Positions 30,056 to 40,169 of a DNA stretch of 64,000 nt are shown piece after piece (within the stretch, counting starts at the first letter, position 1; each line of letters opens with the position of its first letter). Below the pieces are notes generated by a model, which was given only the letters and a program-made list of their open reading frames with translations, was not told the DNA's origin and searched no databases. The translations under genes were made by a program, and so were the position numbers. The stretch is from Shinisaurus crocodilurus (Eukaryota; Chordata; Lepidosauria; Squamata; Shinisauridae). The stretch spans positions 285,484,272-285,548,271 of the forward strand of contig CM037879.1 in assembly GCA_021292165.1 (NCBI GenBank), given 5' to 3'.

Positions 30056-30947
30056 AGGCATCGGCTCGGCAACAGAGCAGGCAGGGCAATGCAAAACACA
30101 CGCACACGCACGCACGCACACACACACACACACACACAGGGGAGGAAGGGGGGGCAGAGAAACACAAAAGTTTTCAAAGCAGCCCGATTCGTGGTAGGAT
30201 ATCATTATTATTTTTTTTAATTTTATACCTTGCGCGCTCACGCGCACGCGCGCGCACACACACACAGATTCGGGGGGGGGGAGAGCCACACAACCTGAGA
30301 CACAAAAGCCGCGCTAATCTTCTAGTCCACATGACGCGCCGGCCGCTGGCTGTTGTTTGTTTATTTATTTATGCGGCTTCCACGCTGCAAATGCAAAAGA
30401 AAAGAAAAGCTGGGAGTCGCCGCGCGGGCTAGCCAGGATACTTCGCAGTGCTGGGCGGCCGCTGCAATGTGTTCCTCCCCCAGATAGTCCCTCGCTCTCT
30501 CTTCGCACCCACCGCACCGCACGCCTGGCACCCCCCCCTCCACAGTGGGCGGCGACCCGGCGGCTTGGATCGGATTCGCACAGCCAGCACTGCAGAGAGA
30601 ATGAGTGAGCCAGGCAGGGGCAGAGAGCTGCGAGTGCGAGCGCCCCCCCCAGATGTTGCGCCCGGTGCGGCCGGCCCCCCCTGCACCCCCCACGCTACGC
30701 CTCTGAGTCTAGGCCTCTGAACCAACTCCGCTGCTACTCTGCGACTGGGGGAGCATTGTTCTTCTACTTTGTTTTTCCCCAGCGGAACTCCAACACAACC
30801 ATGCCTGCCTAACCCTTGATGCCGTCCCCGGGTGATGCATTGCCTCTGTTTTGGCCACCCTGGGCTAAAGAAGGGTGGAGGCATTGAGGATGGGTGTTGG
30901 CGAACCAAGGGCAACTTGTCAAAAGATCACCCCAAACCTGGAGTCAG

Positions 30948-31550
30948 TGTAGGGACTGGGCCCACTCTTCCTACAGAGGAGGATCTGGGAACAGATTCTG
31001 AGGAAGATGGGGAGGAGGAGGAGGAGGAGGAGGAGAGGAGATGGAGGGGAGGGAAGAGGCACCTGAGTCTCCACGGCCAGCCGGCTTAGAGATAAACTCA
31101 ACAGGCAGGGAGGATCAATCGGTGTCAAATTCCGTGGGAAAAAGCAGTCTGAGCTCTCTGATCGGGAGGAGGGTGAATCAAGCATCACTAACTCCCGGGG
31201 TCAGACGGCAGCTAAGGAGGATGGACCAGCTGAAGAATCTCAGCCGCTCCAAGAGACTGGCCCTTAAGAATAAGGAATCACGTCAGGGGTGTGGTTGTGG
31301 GTAATTTGAGTCTGGAAGGGAGGAGAGGTTCCCAGTTGGGAATCAACTTCTCAACAATAGGGGGCAATCTTCCTTAATGGCTAGTATTCGAACTATGCTT
31401 GTTTCCTTTGCGATTGACTCTGCAACTCACTTCTTTTGTAATCCTGAACCAGTTTGCTAGGCTGGCCTCCGTCCTAATAAAGCTTTCCGGTTAGAAGCCA
31501 GCGTGTGGATCTTCTTGGGAGGGGGAGGAGGGGAAGTCCAGCCCCCGACA
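30948..31550 (+). repeat. Solo LTR of a retrotransposon
   Basis: The 603-bp unit begins TGTAGGGACTGG and ends CAGCCCCCGACA. Flanking GTCAG (30943-30947) and GCCAG (31551-31555) agree at 4 of 5. AATAAA occurs at about 31476. The acidic-repeat open frame inside (GAG codons near 31010) and a second frame to 31304 look like chance frames of the LTR. Confidence 0.55.
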
Positions 31551-31619
31551 GCCAGCTCTGCAGTAGCAAAACCAGCATGGCGTGCTCTCGTGGTATTTTA
31601 AAAAGCTAACACATCGTGG

Positions 31620-31970
31620 CATATGCTTTTCTAGGATTTCGTCATGTTTCTGAAGAAGTGGGTTCTCTGGCCCACAAAAACTTACACCGCAATGGATGTG
31701 TTAACTTGAAGATGTTACAGAAATATGTTTTGTTTTTGTTTTTTTGCTGTTAATGCATGCCTATGCATGTGTCTCTATTTGGTACCTCTGTGTGCATGCA
31801 TCTCCCCCTAGTGGTAATTTAATTGTGGTGTTCTTTAAATGTATTTGTTTTATTATTGTTTTAATCAAGTTTTAGTTTTAAAATGTTTCAGTATCTATGA
31901 CTGTAAGCTGGCTTGAGTGCCATTTTCTTGGTAGAAAGGCGGAGTACAGATCATATAAATAAACAAGTAA
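31620..31970 (+). mobile_element. LINE 3' UTR fragment
   Basis: 'TCTGAAGAAGTGGGTTCT' with 'GGCCCACAAAAACTTACACC', then 'TAAGCTGGCTTGAGTGCCAT' and an A-rich tail, match LINE-type 3' ends common in reptiles. Confidence 0.55.
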
Positions 31971-32394
31971 ATAATGGTAGTACTCTTAAGTAATCTTTCT
32001 TTCTTAAATTGAGAATTGTGTGAGTAGTACCCAGGATTCCTTACGGGAAGCCACAACAGTTTAATAGCTTTGAAACTAATGCATGTACACATGTTGCAAA
32101 CGTATTTGGAGACCCAGGTAAATTACATCACACCTCAGTTCCACAGAGACAGGGAAGTGAGGCCTGTAACAAAATGTTGCAGCGTGGAATGCTCCTGATC
32201 ATCAGCCATGCCCTTTTCCAGAATACTCCGTTCCGTTCCCCCTCTCCTCCCCGGTTTTCCTATCCCCTCACCTCAACAACAGTCAGCCAGCATTCTGGTT
32301 CTGCTGAGCAAGCTCAGTTTCCATTGTGTTGTTCGGGGGTTTTCTTCCCCTCCCGCTTAGTCTCCCACCCCCCACCCCCCAACAAAGATTGTTT

Positions 32395-32510
32395 GTACTT
32401 CTGCAAACCATGGCGGTTTCCCCAAGCCTGCAGATGCCCTCAATCTTGTGCACGGGCGGGCGGTGGCATTTTGGCCACACATAAAGATCCACACTGTGAG
32501 AATAAGGTTG
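32395..32510 (+). repeat. Repeat with an inverted partner at 35855-35970
   Basis: 'ACTTCTGCAAACCATGGCGG', 'CTCAATCTTGTGCACGGGCG' and 'ACATAAAGATCCACACT' occur as the reverse complement, with changes, at 35855-35970. The two sit 3.4 kb apart on either side of the first sushi exon. Confidence 0.65.
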
Positions 32511-32519
32511 CCGTTAGTG

Positions 32520-34070
32520 TGTGGGATCATGTTACGTTGATGAAAAGTGGATTTTACCTTGCATAACTGGCTGGGCTGTGGTTTGGGGGCCGTCGGAACC
32601 ACCTTCCCATTTTTCTGTTGGAGGCCGTTCTGCAGGGGGACGATTCAACGGATGGACTGCGTGGAAGCATAAGTAAGAAGAACAGGTACACTAAAGAAGA
32701 GAGAGGCGCTCCAGTTCTGTTCAATTCATGGCAGCGCTGGCTTGTCTGTAGCATCTGGTGGTGCAGTGGAGGCAAGGCTCACGGGGACCCAGTGGTGGCT
32801 CCTTTCGCTGAGCAGGGACACTGGCGTCACCTGCCCCCCCCGCCACCCCTCAGGCTTCCTTGTTCCTTCTGGGCTTAGCTGCAATCCTCAAAGTAACTGC
32901 TGTGTGTGGGGGGATTTATTTCTCTCTTTTTGGGGGGCAGGAAAGCATACAGGTATATGGTGTCTATTTACCCTGTACACTTTCCTGCCAATTTTTTTTA
33001 ATTTTAAAACCCTTTCTAAATCCCACTTGAAAAATGGAGCTTTTACCTTTTGACAGCTGCCAAGGGCAACTACTCCAGTAAAATGGGGTGGCTCGCACTT
33101 ATGCATGTTCCCGAGGTGGTAGAATCTCGGGAACAAGTGCGCAAGTGAGGGCACCCTTGGGACACATGAGTGCCCCCCCAACCTCCCCTGGATCTCGCTG
33201 CGAAGGGGGTCAATGATGTGTCACCCCCTTTTCGGTAGCTAAGATCACTCGCGCCTTTAGTTTCATTTGACATGGGAAAAAAGCTGTGGCGAGCCCAGGA
33301 AGGGGGTGGGTGGGAAGCAAGTGCCAGCTGCCCCCAAGTGCTGCTTGGACATTTTTGGGGTGGCTGGCACTGGCGTTTGCCTGGGAACTGCTTGGCAAGA
33401 GCGGCAAGGGTTTTTTTGCCACTCTTGTCCAGCAGCTCAGCAGCCGATTCCTGGACCCATGCAAAAAAAAACAACAACCCATGGGTTGTTGGGGTGACTT
33501 GTTGCGCACGAACAAGCTACCCTAGGGAAATGGGTCCTGGTTTGCAAGACACAACAACCCATCGTGGGTAGCAACCCACATTGGGTTGTTATGTTGTGCG
33601 AATCCAGTCAATCTCTAGGACTGGGTGGTCACTCTGCCTCCCCCTCTGAAGCCATGGGTGAGGTTGATTCATCAGGAGGCCTGCCCGTGGGTGCCTCATG
33701 GACCTCTGTTACCAAAGAACTTGGGGTGGCCTCTTCGGGGTGTGCAACGGGTGCCTACAGGGATGCTGGAATCAGGGTGTGCGTGTGTGTCCCTGAATCT
33801 TCACCAAAGGAGACAACTTCCTGGCCTGGGCCTTCGTCAGGCATGACATTTGTAGGCCTAAACATCTGGAGGGCCACAAATGGCCAACCCATCATATAAA
33901 TAAATTAAAACAAATAAATAAATAAAAACCCTTCCGTCTCTTCTGGACCCTTTAAGCCCATTAGCTAGGGACACGCTGACACTGGGAAGTCCGTCTTGCT
34001 TAAGCTTCACAGAACTCCTCCTGCCCGCTTCTGATCTCATGATCGGCAGAGTTGGGGGATTTCCACGGAC
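32520..34070. other. Intronic sequence without recognised exon
   Basis: It contains palindromic phrases (CAACAACCCATGGGTTGTTG near 33472-33492) and a related phrase near 33555-33590. No phase-1 exon encoding a CD25-type linker was found, so the expected linker exon may be here unseen or may not exist. Confidence 0.4.
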
Positions 34071-34074
34071 CTCC

Positions 34075-34412
34075 TTCTGTAAGATGGGTCACAGTTTGCG
34101 CATTTTAAAAAAACGCTAAGGAAATTTGCGCAACTCGCGCCATTTGCGCAGATTCATGCAATTTGTGCAAATCTATGCAATTTGCTCTAGAACTGCACAG
34201 TGTCCGGCTTCCAATTTGCACAAATAGCATGATTTGCTCAAATATTTCTTTTTCTTTTTAATGCACAAACCAAGGCCCGTCTTAGACAGAAGTCTGCGAG
34301 CTGGCTCGACTCACTCAACCGCGAGTCAGCACCAGTGCAGGGCTAACGGACCAGAATCTTGGGGACCAGAATCCGGGGGACCCTATCTGATTCCTCACAC
34401 ATCCCTACCATT
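34075..34412 (-). repeat. Inverted relative of the 17337 repeat
   Basis: Multiple 'CAATTTGTGCAAATC' and 'TTTGCGCA' units are followed by 'GATTCCTCACACATCCCT', the complement of the start of the 17337 copy. Confidence 0.5.
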
Positions 34413-34840
34413 AGCTCTGGTTTCCACACTAGTTGTCTCCTTGTGTTCCTGACCCACAATTGTCTGTAACCTGAAACTCTGCAGTTAAGGCCAGTATGAT
34501 CAACTCAGCACAACCAAACCAGGATTTCCTGGTAACACTAGGCTTAACCACAGTTAAACTGACAGGACAGCTAAGGCAACCTTGTGTGCTATCTAGTAAA
34601 ATGCGATCTGCTAAAGAGGCATTTTCTCTGGGCCCAACTACACATCACGCTAAATGTGTCACTGCCAATTCCATCAGCAATTTTTCTTTATTAAACAGGA
34701 AGAGTGCACCACCACCCCAATTTTGTCAAGACTGCAGCATGCAAAGAGGGGAGGTTTCCCACGTGATCCCTGTACAAAAGACTCCCCCACCCATAAAATG
34801 CAACAAGTGATAGTTTTTTAAAAAAGGATCTTGTTACATA

Positions 34841-34915
34841 GGGTGTCCAGATACAAAAGAGGACAGGGTTCCTGTAACAATTGCACTGAAGAGCGAATTT
34901 TGCATCTGGCCACCC
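34841..34915. mobile_element. 75-bp MITE with TA target duplication
   Basis: The ends GGGTGTCCAGATAC and GCATCTGGCCACCC are inverted repeats with two differences. TA flanks both ends (34839-34840 and 34916-34917). Confidence 0.65.
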
Positions 34916-35435
34916 TACTTTTGAAGCAATCTCCTGACAACCAGAGCTGTCTTTTTCGGAAATCAATTCAGCTGTCCCTGAAGACAAGTTCTCTAACTCA
35001 AAATATATTGCCCTTTTACCAGTTGCTCCAAATGCAAGGTTGAAGTCCCCTCTTTTTTTAATTCCCCAATTGTTGTTGTTGTATTCCTGGTTTGTTGGCC
35101 TAACACTGGGGTATGTATACCATCAGAGGCTTTGGCTGAGACCCTTCACATCTGTAACACTATTTATTTTCCTAGGAAGTTTCTGTGGTTTCCAAGGTTG
35201 GAGGGACATAGGATTGTGCCCTAAATAAATAAAATATAAATAGATATGTAACACTAGGTGTTTTAAAAAACTCCAGATAGTAAAGTTAAAGGGCGTTTAC
35301 AAAAGTGACAGATTAAAAAAACACACACACAGCAAAAAACCCAAAGGTTAAAATTTTCCAGATCTGCCGGCAGACTTCAAAGGGTCAACAGAGCACAAAA
35401 ATCCACGCTGTTCTCCGAGAAATGTCATCTCTTAC

Positions 35436-35624
35436 CTAGGCAAGCTGGGGGATAAATATAGGTCCACTTGGCGTGACCAGACGTATTCTTGCATTTAACA
35501 AGGTTGCTTATCCCCGGTTGCCTCTTGTAGCCATCTTCACATTCGTAAGTCACATGCGTGCCCAGGGCATACCGCTCAGCAAAGTATTCCGCATAGTCAA
35601 TTGTACAGGGAGTGGGGCATACTC
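35436..35624 (-). CDS. IL2RA: IL2RA-like gene, first sushi exon
   Basis: The minus-strand exon is 189 bp, phase 1 at both ends, bounded by CCTTCTCAG|GA and CTAG|GTAAGA. It encodes 63 residues of one sushi domain: 'VCPTPC' at the start, then 'YALGTHVTYECEDGYKRQPG', 'LVKCKNTSGHAKWTY' and the last Cys in 'PPACL'. The 'GYKRxxGxS' stretch is shared with the ligand-binding sushi domains of IL2RA and IL15RA as I remember them. The exon joins in phase to the signal exon at 40006 and to the second sushi exon at 26022. That two-sushi arrangement is specific to IL2RA. The product would be a cell-surface cytokine receptor subunit on activated lymphocytes. Confidence 0.8.
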
Positions 35625-35854
35625 CTGAGAAGGTAATGGAGGTGTGCAAGTATCAGCGCTGCCTGGTTTGAGCACCAGAAGCCCAAAGCACCCTGTGGGA
35701 TCAGACCAAAGCTCCAATGGGGCCCGCCCAGCATTCCGTACCCAAATATAGGCAGCCAGGCACCTATGTATGCTTGTGTGCATGGCCCTTCGTTGTTTGC
35801 TGCCCAGCATCTGGTATTTAGAAGGACCGGGCCTGTGGCTATCTCATATACCGA

Positions 35855-35970
35855 TAGAGAACTCATTCTCCAAGTGGGGATCCTTATGTAGCCAAAACCG
35901 CCCCACCCATGCACAAGAGGGCGGTATCGACAGGCTCGGGGGAACCCCCAAGGTTTGCAGAAGAACAAAG
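35855..35970 (-). repeat. Inverted partner of the 32395 repeat
   Basis: It is the reverse complement of 32395-32510 with substitutions. A purine-rich stretch follows it. Confidence 0.65.
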
Positions 35971-36190
35971 AAACCCCAAGGAAGGAGAAAGGGCTGGGAA
36001 GCGAGGGAAAAAGAGCAAGGCTAGGGGGTGGGAAGGAGGGTGAAAGAGTGAGAGAAAGAGCGAGGGTAGGAAGAGAAAGAAACAGCAAGGTAAAGAGGTT
36101 GGGAGAGAGAAACAGTGAGGCTACAGGCTGGGAGTGGAGAAACAGCGAGAGCAAAAGGAAAAAGGTCTGCGTGGGCAGAAAAGTGGAGCC
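35970..36190 (+). repeat. Purine-rich (GA) tract
   Basis: This is a run of G and A with AGAGAAA-type units over about 220 bases in the first intron of the IL2RA-like gene. The long minus-strand open frame over it (35597-36199) is a by-product of the low complexity. Confidence 0.8.
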
Positions 36191-36199
36191 AGGAAGCAA

Positions 36200-37310
36200 C
36201 TCTTTCCCTCTCTTCCTGCCCGTGGAACAGCTGTTCAGCAGTAGGTTTGGGAACAGGAAGGGGAACCTGGCGCCCTAATGGTTCTCAAGGTTTTTTTGGG
36301 GGGGGGAATTATTTTTGGAAAGGGGCAGGGAGCGGAAAGCTTTGTGGGTGCCGTTGGAGGTCCCCATGGGTGCTGCGTTGGGGGCCTGCTGCCCTAATGA
36401 CTGTACCCTGTGGCTTCACATTGCTGGTAAAAAGCACCGGCGGCAGTACATTTCTGAAATGTCCTCCCCTTTGCGTGACTTTTTGAAATGCACACCATTT
36501 ATTTATTTATTTATTTATTTATTGCAAACTGCATTGCAAGTTTCAGAAATGTACGGATTTCAGTGGCAATGTGAAATTGATTCCGGTTCATGTTCGGGAA
36601 GAAGCAGCCCTTATGTGTGAATAAACAGTCCTCCTACATGATACTCAACCACTTGTAGGGCCTCCCCTCCGCTGTTCTTTTTTTCTTTTTTTAAATTGCA
36701 GCCGTGGAGGCTGCAGACGAAACTGATAAATGGCCAAGAAAGAGGGTTTCTTGACCCTTTTTCCTATGCCGGATTTGCCACACAAAAACACCCCGGGAAG
36801 CAGCACGGGGGTGGTGGTGGCAATTTTTAGTGGGAAAATCACCAGAAAGGGTCAAGAAGTGCACATGAATGAACACATATGCACCCTCTCCCCTTGCCAG
36901 TCTTCCACTTACGACTGTAACCTTTGCGACTCCCACGTTACTAAGAGAAAAATTGCCTGGGGGGGGAGGGGGAGAACGGCGACTAGACATGGCTGAGCGT
37001 CACGGGTATTTTGGCAGTGAGGTGGTCACGTTGTATCAGAAGTGATACAGTTCAGGTGTGCTCATGTGTACAACCTCCTCCACGGAGAAGCGTCAGTTTC
37101 CAATATCCTCTCGTTGTCACTGTCTAGCAGTGTCACACCTTGGCCAACGTGACGGAAATCATTGTACAGGTTAAGTTCCACGTCTGTCCCTCGGCTCGAG
37201 GCACATTACTGGGGTTCAAGTCCACAAAACCAAGGGAAGCCAAACCTCTTCCAGACTCCCCATGGCCCACCAGCGCAGTCAACAACCAGGGCACAAGAAT
37301 TGAAAACATG
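36200..37310. other. Intronic sequence with (TTTA)n run
   Basis: It has a TTTA run at about 36499-36522. No exon or named repeat is recognised. Confidence 0.4.
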
Positions 37311-37402
37311 AAGGGTGCAATCCTATGCATGTTAAGACAGAAAATAAAAAGTCCTTCAATGGACTTCTTTCTGTCTAAACATGCACATAGGATTGCACCT
37401 TA
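37311..37402. mobile_element. MITE with GGGTGCAATCCTATGCATG ends
   Basis: The left arm is AAGGGTGCAATCCTATGCAT; the right arm is its complement, ending ATAGGATTGCACCTT, with an inner TTTCTGTCT palindrome. A relative with TTAA flanks lies at 48396-48503. Confidence 0.7.
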
Positions 37403-37813
37403 AATGCCTTTCAGGGACTGTCTTGAAATCACCGAGGTTTGATCCCACCACAACTGTCCTATGGGTCTCTTCTGAGTCATTTGATTAGATTGCCCCTTTA
37501 CAACAGCAGTTTCAGGGCTGAAAGGGGGAGATCAGCATTAAAAGAAGGCTAGTTTCAAGAACAGATAAAATGAGATTCCATCTACCGGCTGTTTTCAAAG
37601 AACCGTTTGAAGTCTTAACAGAAACCGGTCTAGCTTTAAGAGAAAGTGCAAGTGCACTGCTCGTGGAGCGTGATTCACTTAATACTCATCCTTTCTTTTT
37701 GTGATCTGTGGCCGAGCTGTGCGGTTAAGTATTTTAGTTTAGCAGTTCTGCAGAAGCCACAGCTGGCTGCTAGCCTGGAAAAGGGCGGGGGGCCCCAAAA
37801 ACACCTTAAACCA

Positions 37814-37945
37814 TCCTTCCCCAGCCTGGTGCCCCCCCAGATGTGTTGGACTACATCTCCCAGCATGCCCAAGCCAGCATGCATGGCTGGGGCATGCTGG
37901 GACTTGTAGTCCAGCACATCTGGAGGGTCCCCCAGGTTGGAGAAT
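37814..37945. mobile_element. Palindromic hAT MITE relative
   Basis: 'TTGGACTACATCTCCCAGCA' and 'TGCTGGGACTTGTAGTCCAG' form a hairpin with 'CATGCATGGCTGGGG' at the centre. The outer ends are diverged. Confidence 0.7.
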
Positions 37946-38220
37946 ATTTCCTGAATCCCTTCAAGTTACACATACGAACAATGCAAATGCACACAATTGT
38001 TATGGCTGATGAATGGGCTAATGCATCATTTTCTCAATGGGGCTAATGGTCATGAGGTGGTTTTTCCTGCCAGTGTGGCAGATGGGAGTTGTAGTCCAAC
38101 AACATCTGTAGTCCAACAACCCCTTGCTTATGGCATGGTGTGCAAGTATATACCTTCCAAACAGTATTCTTTCATACACATAAATCCACATGTTATACCA
38201 ATATAGAACTTACTTAAGTT

Positions 38221-38453
38221 TATTTATTTATTTATTTATTATATTTATACCCCACCTTTTTTCCTGCAAGGAGCCCAAGGCGGCTTACATAATAATCCTC
38301 CTCCTCCTCCTCTCCATTTTATCCTCACAACAACCCTGTGAGGTAGGTTAGGCTGAGAGTCAGTGACTGGCCCAAAGTCATCCAGTGAGTTTCATGGCTG
38401 AGCGGGGACTAGAACCCGGATCTCCCAAGTCCTGGTCCAACACTCTCACCACT
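38221..38453 (-). mobile_element. Sauria-type tRNA-derived SINE
   Basis: The A/T tail (TTTA)n is followed by the complement of 'CCGCCTTGGGCTCC', 'CCTACCTCACAGGGTTGTTG' and 'GATCCGGGTTCTAGTCC' (B-box). It ends near the tRNA-like head. Confidence 0.85.
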
Positions 38454-38837
38454 TTTTAAGTTGCATGGATGGATTTATTCAGCCCTCCAAAAGATTTATT
38501 GACTAGAGTTTGGGCCAAGTGGTGAGTATTGGTTGCCTTTCTAAGCCATTATGTTTGATACTTTGCCAGTGTGGACCTGTTATGTTTCTGTTTTGCTTTT
38601 CTTTTAGGTTACTGACGAAGACTGCTATCTAAATGTGTTGGGCCTATTGTGTTATAATTTTTAGGTTTTACACATTCAGGTTTAATTTTTTTAAAATATT
38701 GGTATTTCATTGCTATATTGTTATAATTTGTATTCAGGTGTATTAATGAATACTGTTTGGCGGTATACATTTTCCTTAACTTTGGCTTTTGCTGATGGTA
38801 CATTCTGTTTTGATTATTTTTGCTCTGTTGTTCATTG

Positions 38838-39169
38838 AGCTTTCTACACAAGGCTGTTAATCCTCTATATTTCATTGCAGAATTGAGATCCGATCTCTAC
38901 ACAGAGCTTTTCCTTTCCTGCTCTTCCACTACATAACCTCTAGGTGGTGCTGTGTTACAGCAGAATAATAGAATTACACAAGTAGGAAAATACGTTTTCT
39001 TTCGCTTTCAGAAATAATAATCAATTTCTCCCACTCTAAAAATATCTGGGAAAGTGCTCTGAAAAAACAGAAGTGAAACTAGAGGGTCACATAATCGTCA
39101 AAAGAACCCATAAACAACTGTGAGTAAAGAATGATGAGTATATAATAAATGTCTTGTGTAGAAAAGCTT
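38838..39169. mobile_element. MITE related to 21432 and 24551, copy 3
   Basis: 'GAGCTTTCTACACAAGG' is mirrored by 'CTTGTGTAGAAAAGCTT'. The inner 'GGAAAGTGCTCTGAAAAAAC' block is the complement of one in copy 1. Confidence 0.65.
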
Positions 39170-39420
39170 GTTGTTTCCTGGGGATTGGTTGAGGATACAG
39201 TGCCACAAGACAGATTTATTGAGCTGGGGAGGATGTATATTAAAAGCTTTGACTTCTGTGATAAGTTAGCCCTTCCTAGACCAAGGTTGAGGCTGGGGCA
39301 TATTTAGCTTTCCAGAGGATTGCAGAGATGGCTCTGAGAGGGTCTTATCAGAATAGGAGCTAATCACAATATATTTAAAAACTGCAGCTGGCCAACAGCA
39401 TTTCAAAAGAGGCATTCTGA

Positions 39421-39640
39421 GAGCCAGTGTGGCATAGTGGTTAGAGTGTTGGACTGGGATTCAGGAGATCCAGGTCCTAGTCCCCGCTCGGCCATGAAGC
39501 TCACTGGGTGATTTTGGGCCAGTCACTGACTCTTAGCCTAACCTACCTCACAGGGTTGTTGTGGTTATAAAATGGAGATGAGGAGGAGCATGTAATCCAC
39601 CTTGGGTTCCTTGCAAGAGGAAAAAAGGCAGTATATAAAT

Positions 39641-39690
<50 letters not shown>
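39421..39690 (+). mobile_element. Sauria-type SINE with (AAT)n tail
   Basis: The head is 'GAGCCAGTGTGGCATAGTGG', the B-box-like part 'GGAGATCCAGGTCCTAGTCC', and the tail an (AAT)n run from 39642. Confidence 0.88.
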
Positions 39691-39691
<1 letters not shown>

Positions 39692-39790
39692 TAATATACC
39701 CTATTTCCCTTCTTACCAGATGGAACGCCTCTTCTAAGAGGATGCCAGCAATGTTGCACAGGCACACACATGAATCATCCACAAACAAAG

Positions 39791-39892
39791 CAGGAAACTA
39801 GAGGAGGGGTCTCCCATCCAAGTAATAACCAGGCCTGACCCTGCTTAGCCTTCCACACTCAGACAAGCTGAGCCAGCGTGAGCCACAGGCCC
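39791..39892 (-). mobile_element. 5S rRNA-derived SINE fragment
   Basis: The minus strand reads 'GGAAGGCTAAGCAGGGTCAG', 'GCCTGGTTATTACTTGGATG' and 'GGGAGACC'. This corresponds to the central internal-promoter region of vertebrate 5S rRNA ('AAGCTAAGCAGGGTC', 'TACTTGGATGGGAGACC'). It lies just downstream of the signal exon. Confidence 0.8.
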
Positions 39893-40005
39893 GTATAATC
39901 ATCATGTAATAGACTGAAACCTGTACGATTAATCAACAAAGACCTTTTTGACTGCATGGCATCCCCCTTCCCTCACCTGTATATTGCCAAACAACAAATG
40001 CTTAC

Positions 40006-40081
40006 CGTTTCCAGCTCCTTCAGTGGTCTGCAAAGCTCCCCATAAGAGAAGTAACCCACATTCTGCATAGAAACCACTCAT
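40006..40081 (-). CDS. IL2RA: IL2RA-like gene, signal-peptide exon
   Basis: On the minus strand an ATG at 40079-40081 opens 25 codons plus one base and stops at a good donor (AAACG|GTAAGC). The peptide starts 'MSGFYAECG', has a hydrophobic core 'LLLLWGAL' and ends in small polar residues (TTEGAGN), as expected for a cleaved signal peptide. The exon leaves in phase 1, and joining its final G to the next exon's GA gives Gly followed by the VCPTPC start of sushi 1. An in-frame ATG 17 codons upstream is possible but less likely because the hydrophobic core would be far from the N-terminus. The assignment rests on position, phase and composition. Confidence 0.65.
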
Positions 40082-40152
40082 GCCTTCTCGATCCCCAAAC
40101 GGACTTCGAAGACGAGGACAGGGCGTTTTCACTGACTGACTGTGAGCCAGAA

Positions 40153-40162
40153 CATTTATCTA
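40153..40162 (-). promoter_or_regulatory. TATA-like box upstream of the IL2RA-like signal exon
   Basis: The minus strand reads TAGATAAATG about 75 bases before the proposed start codon. That would place a start site near 40130. It is weak alone. Confidence 0.25.
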
Positions 40163-40169
40163 CTGCAGT

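Larger units (their letters stand above)
28111..30705. mobile_element. 2.6-kb hAT element with perfect 8-bp target duplication
   Basis: The left end is CAGTGGCGTAGCGTGGG and the right end is CCCACGCTACGCCTCTG, inverted repeats of each other. AGTCTAGG flanks both ends (28103-28110 and 30706-30713). No transposase frame is visible. The interior holds an L2 fragment, (TA)n, (CCT)n and (CA)n runs, and a strongly CpG-rich right third (about 29950-30690). Confidence 0.88.
27666..30795 (+). repeat. Probable solo LTR split by a hAT element
   Basis: The sequence starts TGTCAGAATAATATGG and has a TATA-like stretch (GTATAAAATG, near 27880). It is interrupted at 28110, resumes at 30714 after the hAT element and its duplicated 8 bases, and ends CTCCAACA at 30795. 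The combined LTR would be about 530 bp. No target duplication of the LTR itself was found, so the limits are tentative. Confidence 0.4.

Noticed and set aside
29950..30700. CpG island promoter of a gene
   Set aside because: The block lies within a hAT element bounded by a perfect target duplication, and no exon starts there. Regulatory use is kept only as a hypothesis.
30832..31304. Acidic-repeat open frames as a protein-coding gene
   Set aside because: They fall inside an LTR-like unit with TG/CA ends and an AATAAA, and the Glu run is a GAG microsatellite.
35040..35228. Plus-strand open frame with Leu-rich start resembling a signal peptide
   Set aside because: It opposes the receptor gene, lacks any downstream domain and ends in an A/T-rich, repeat-like tail.
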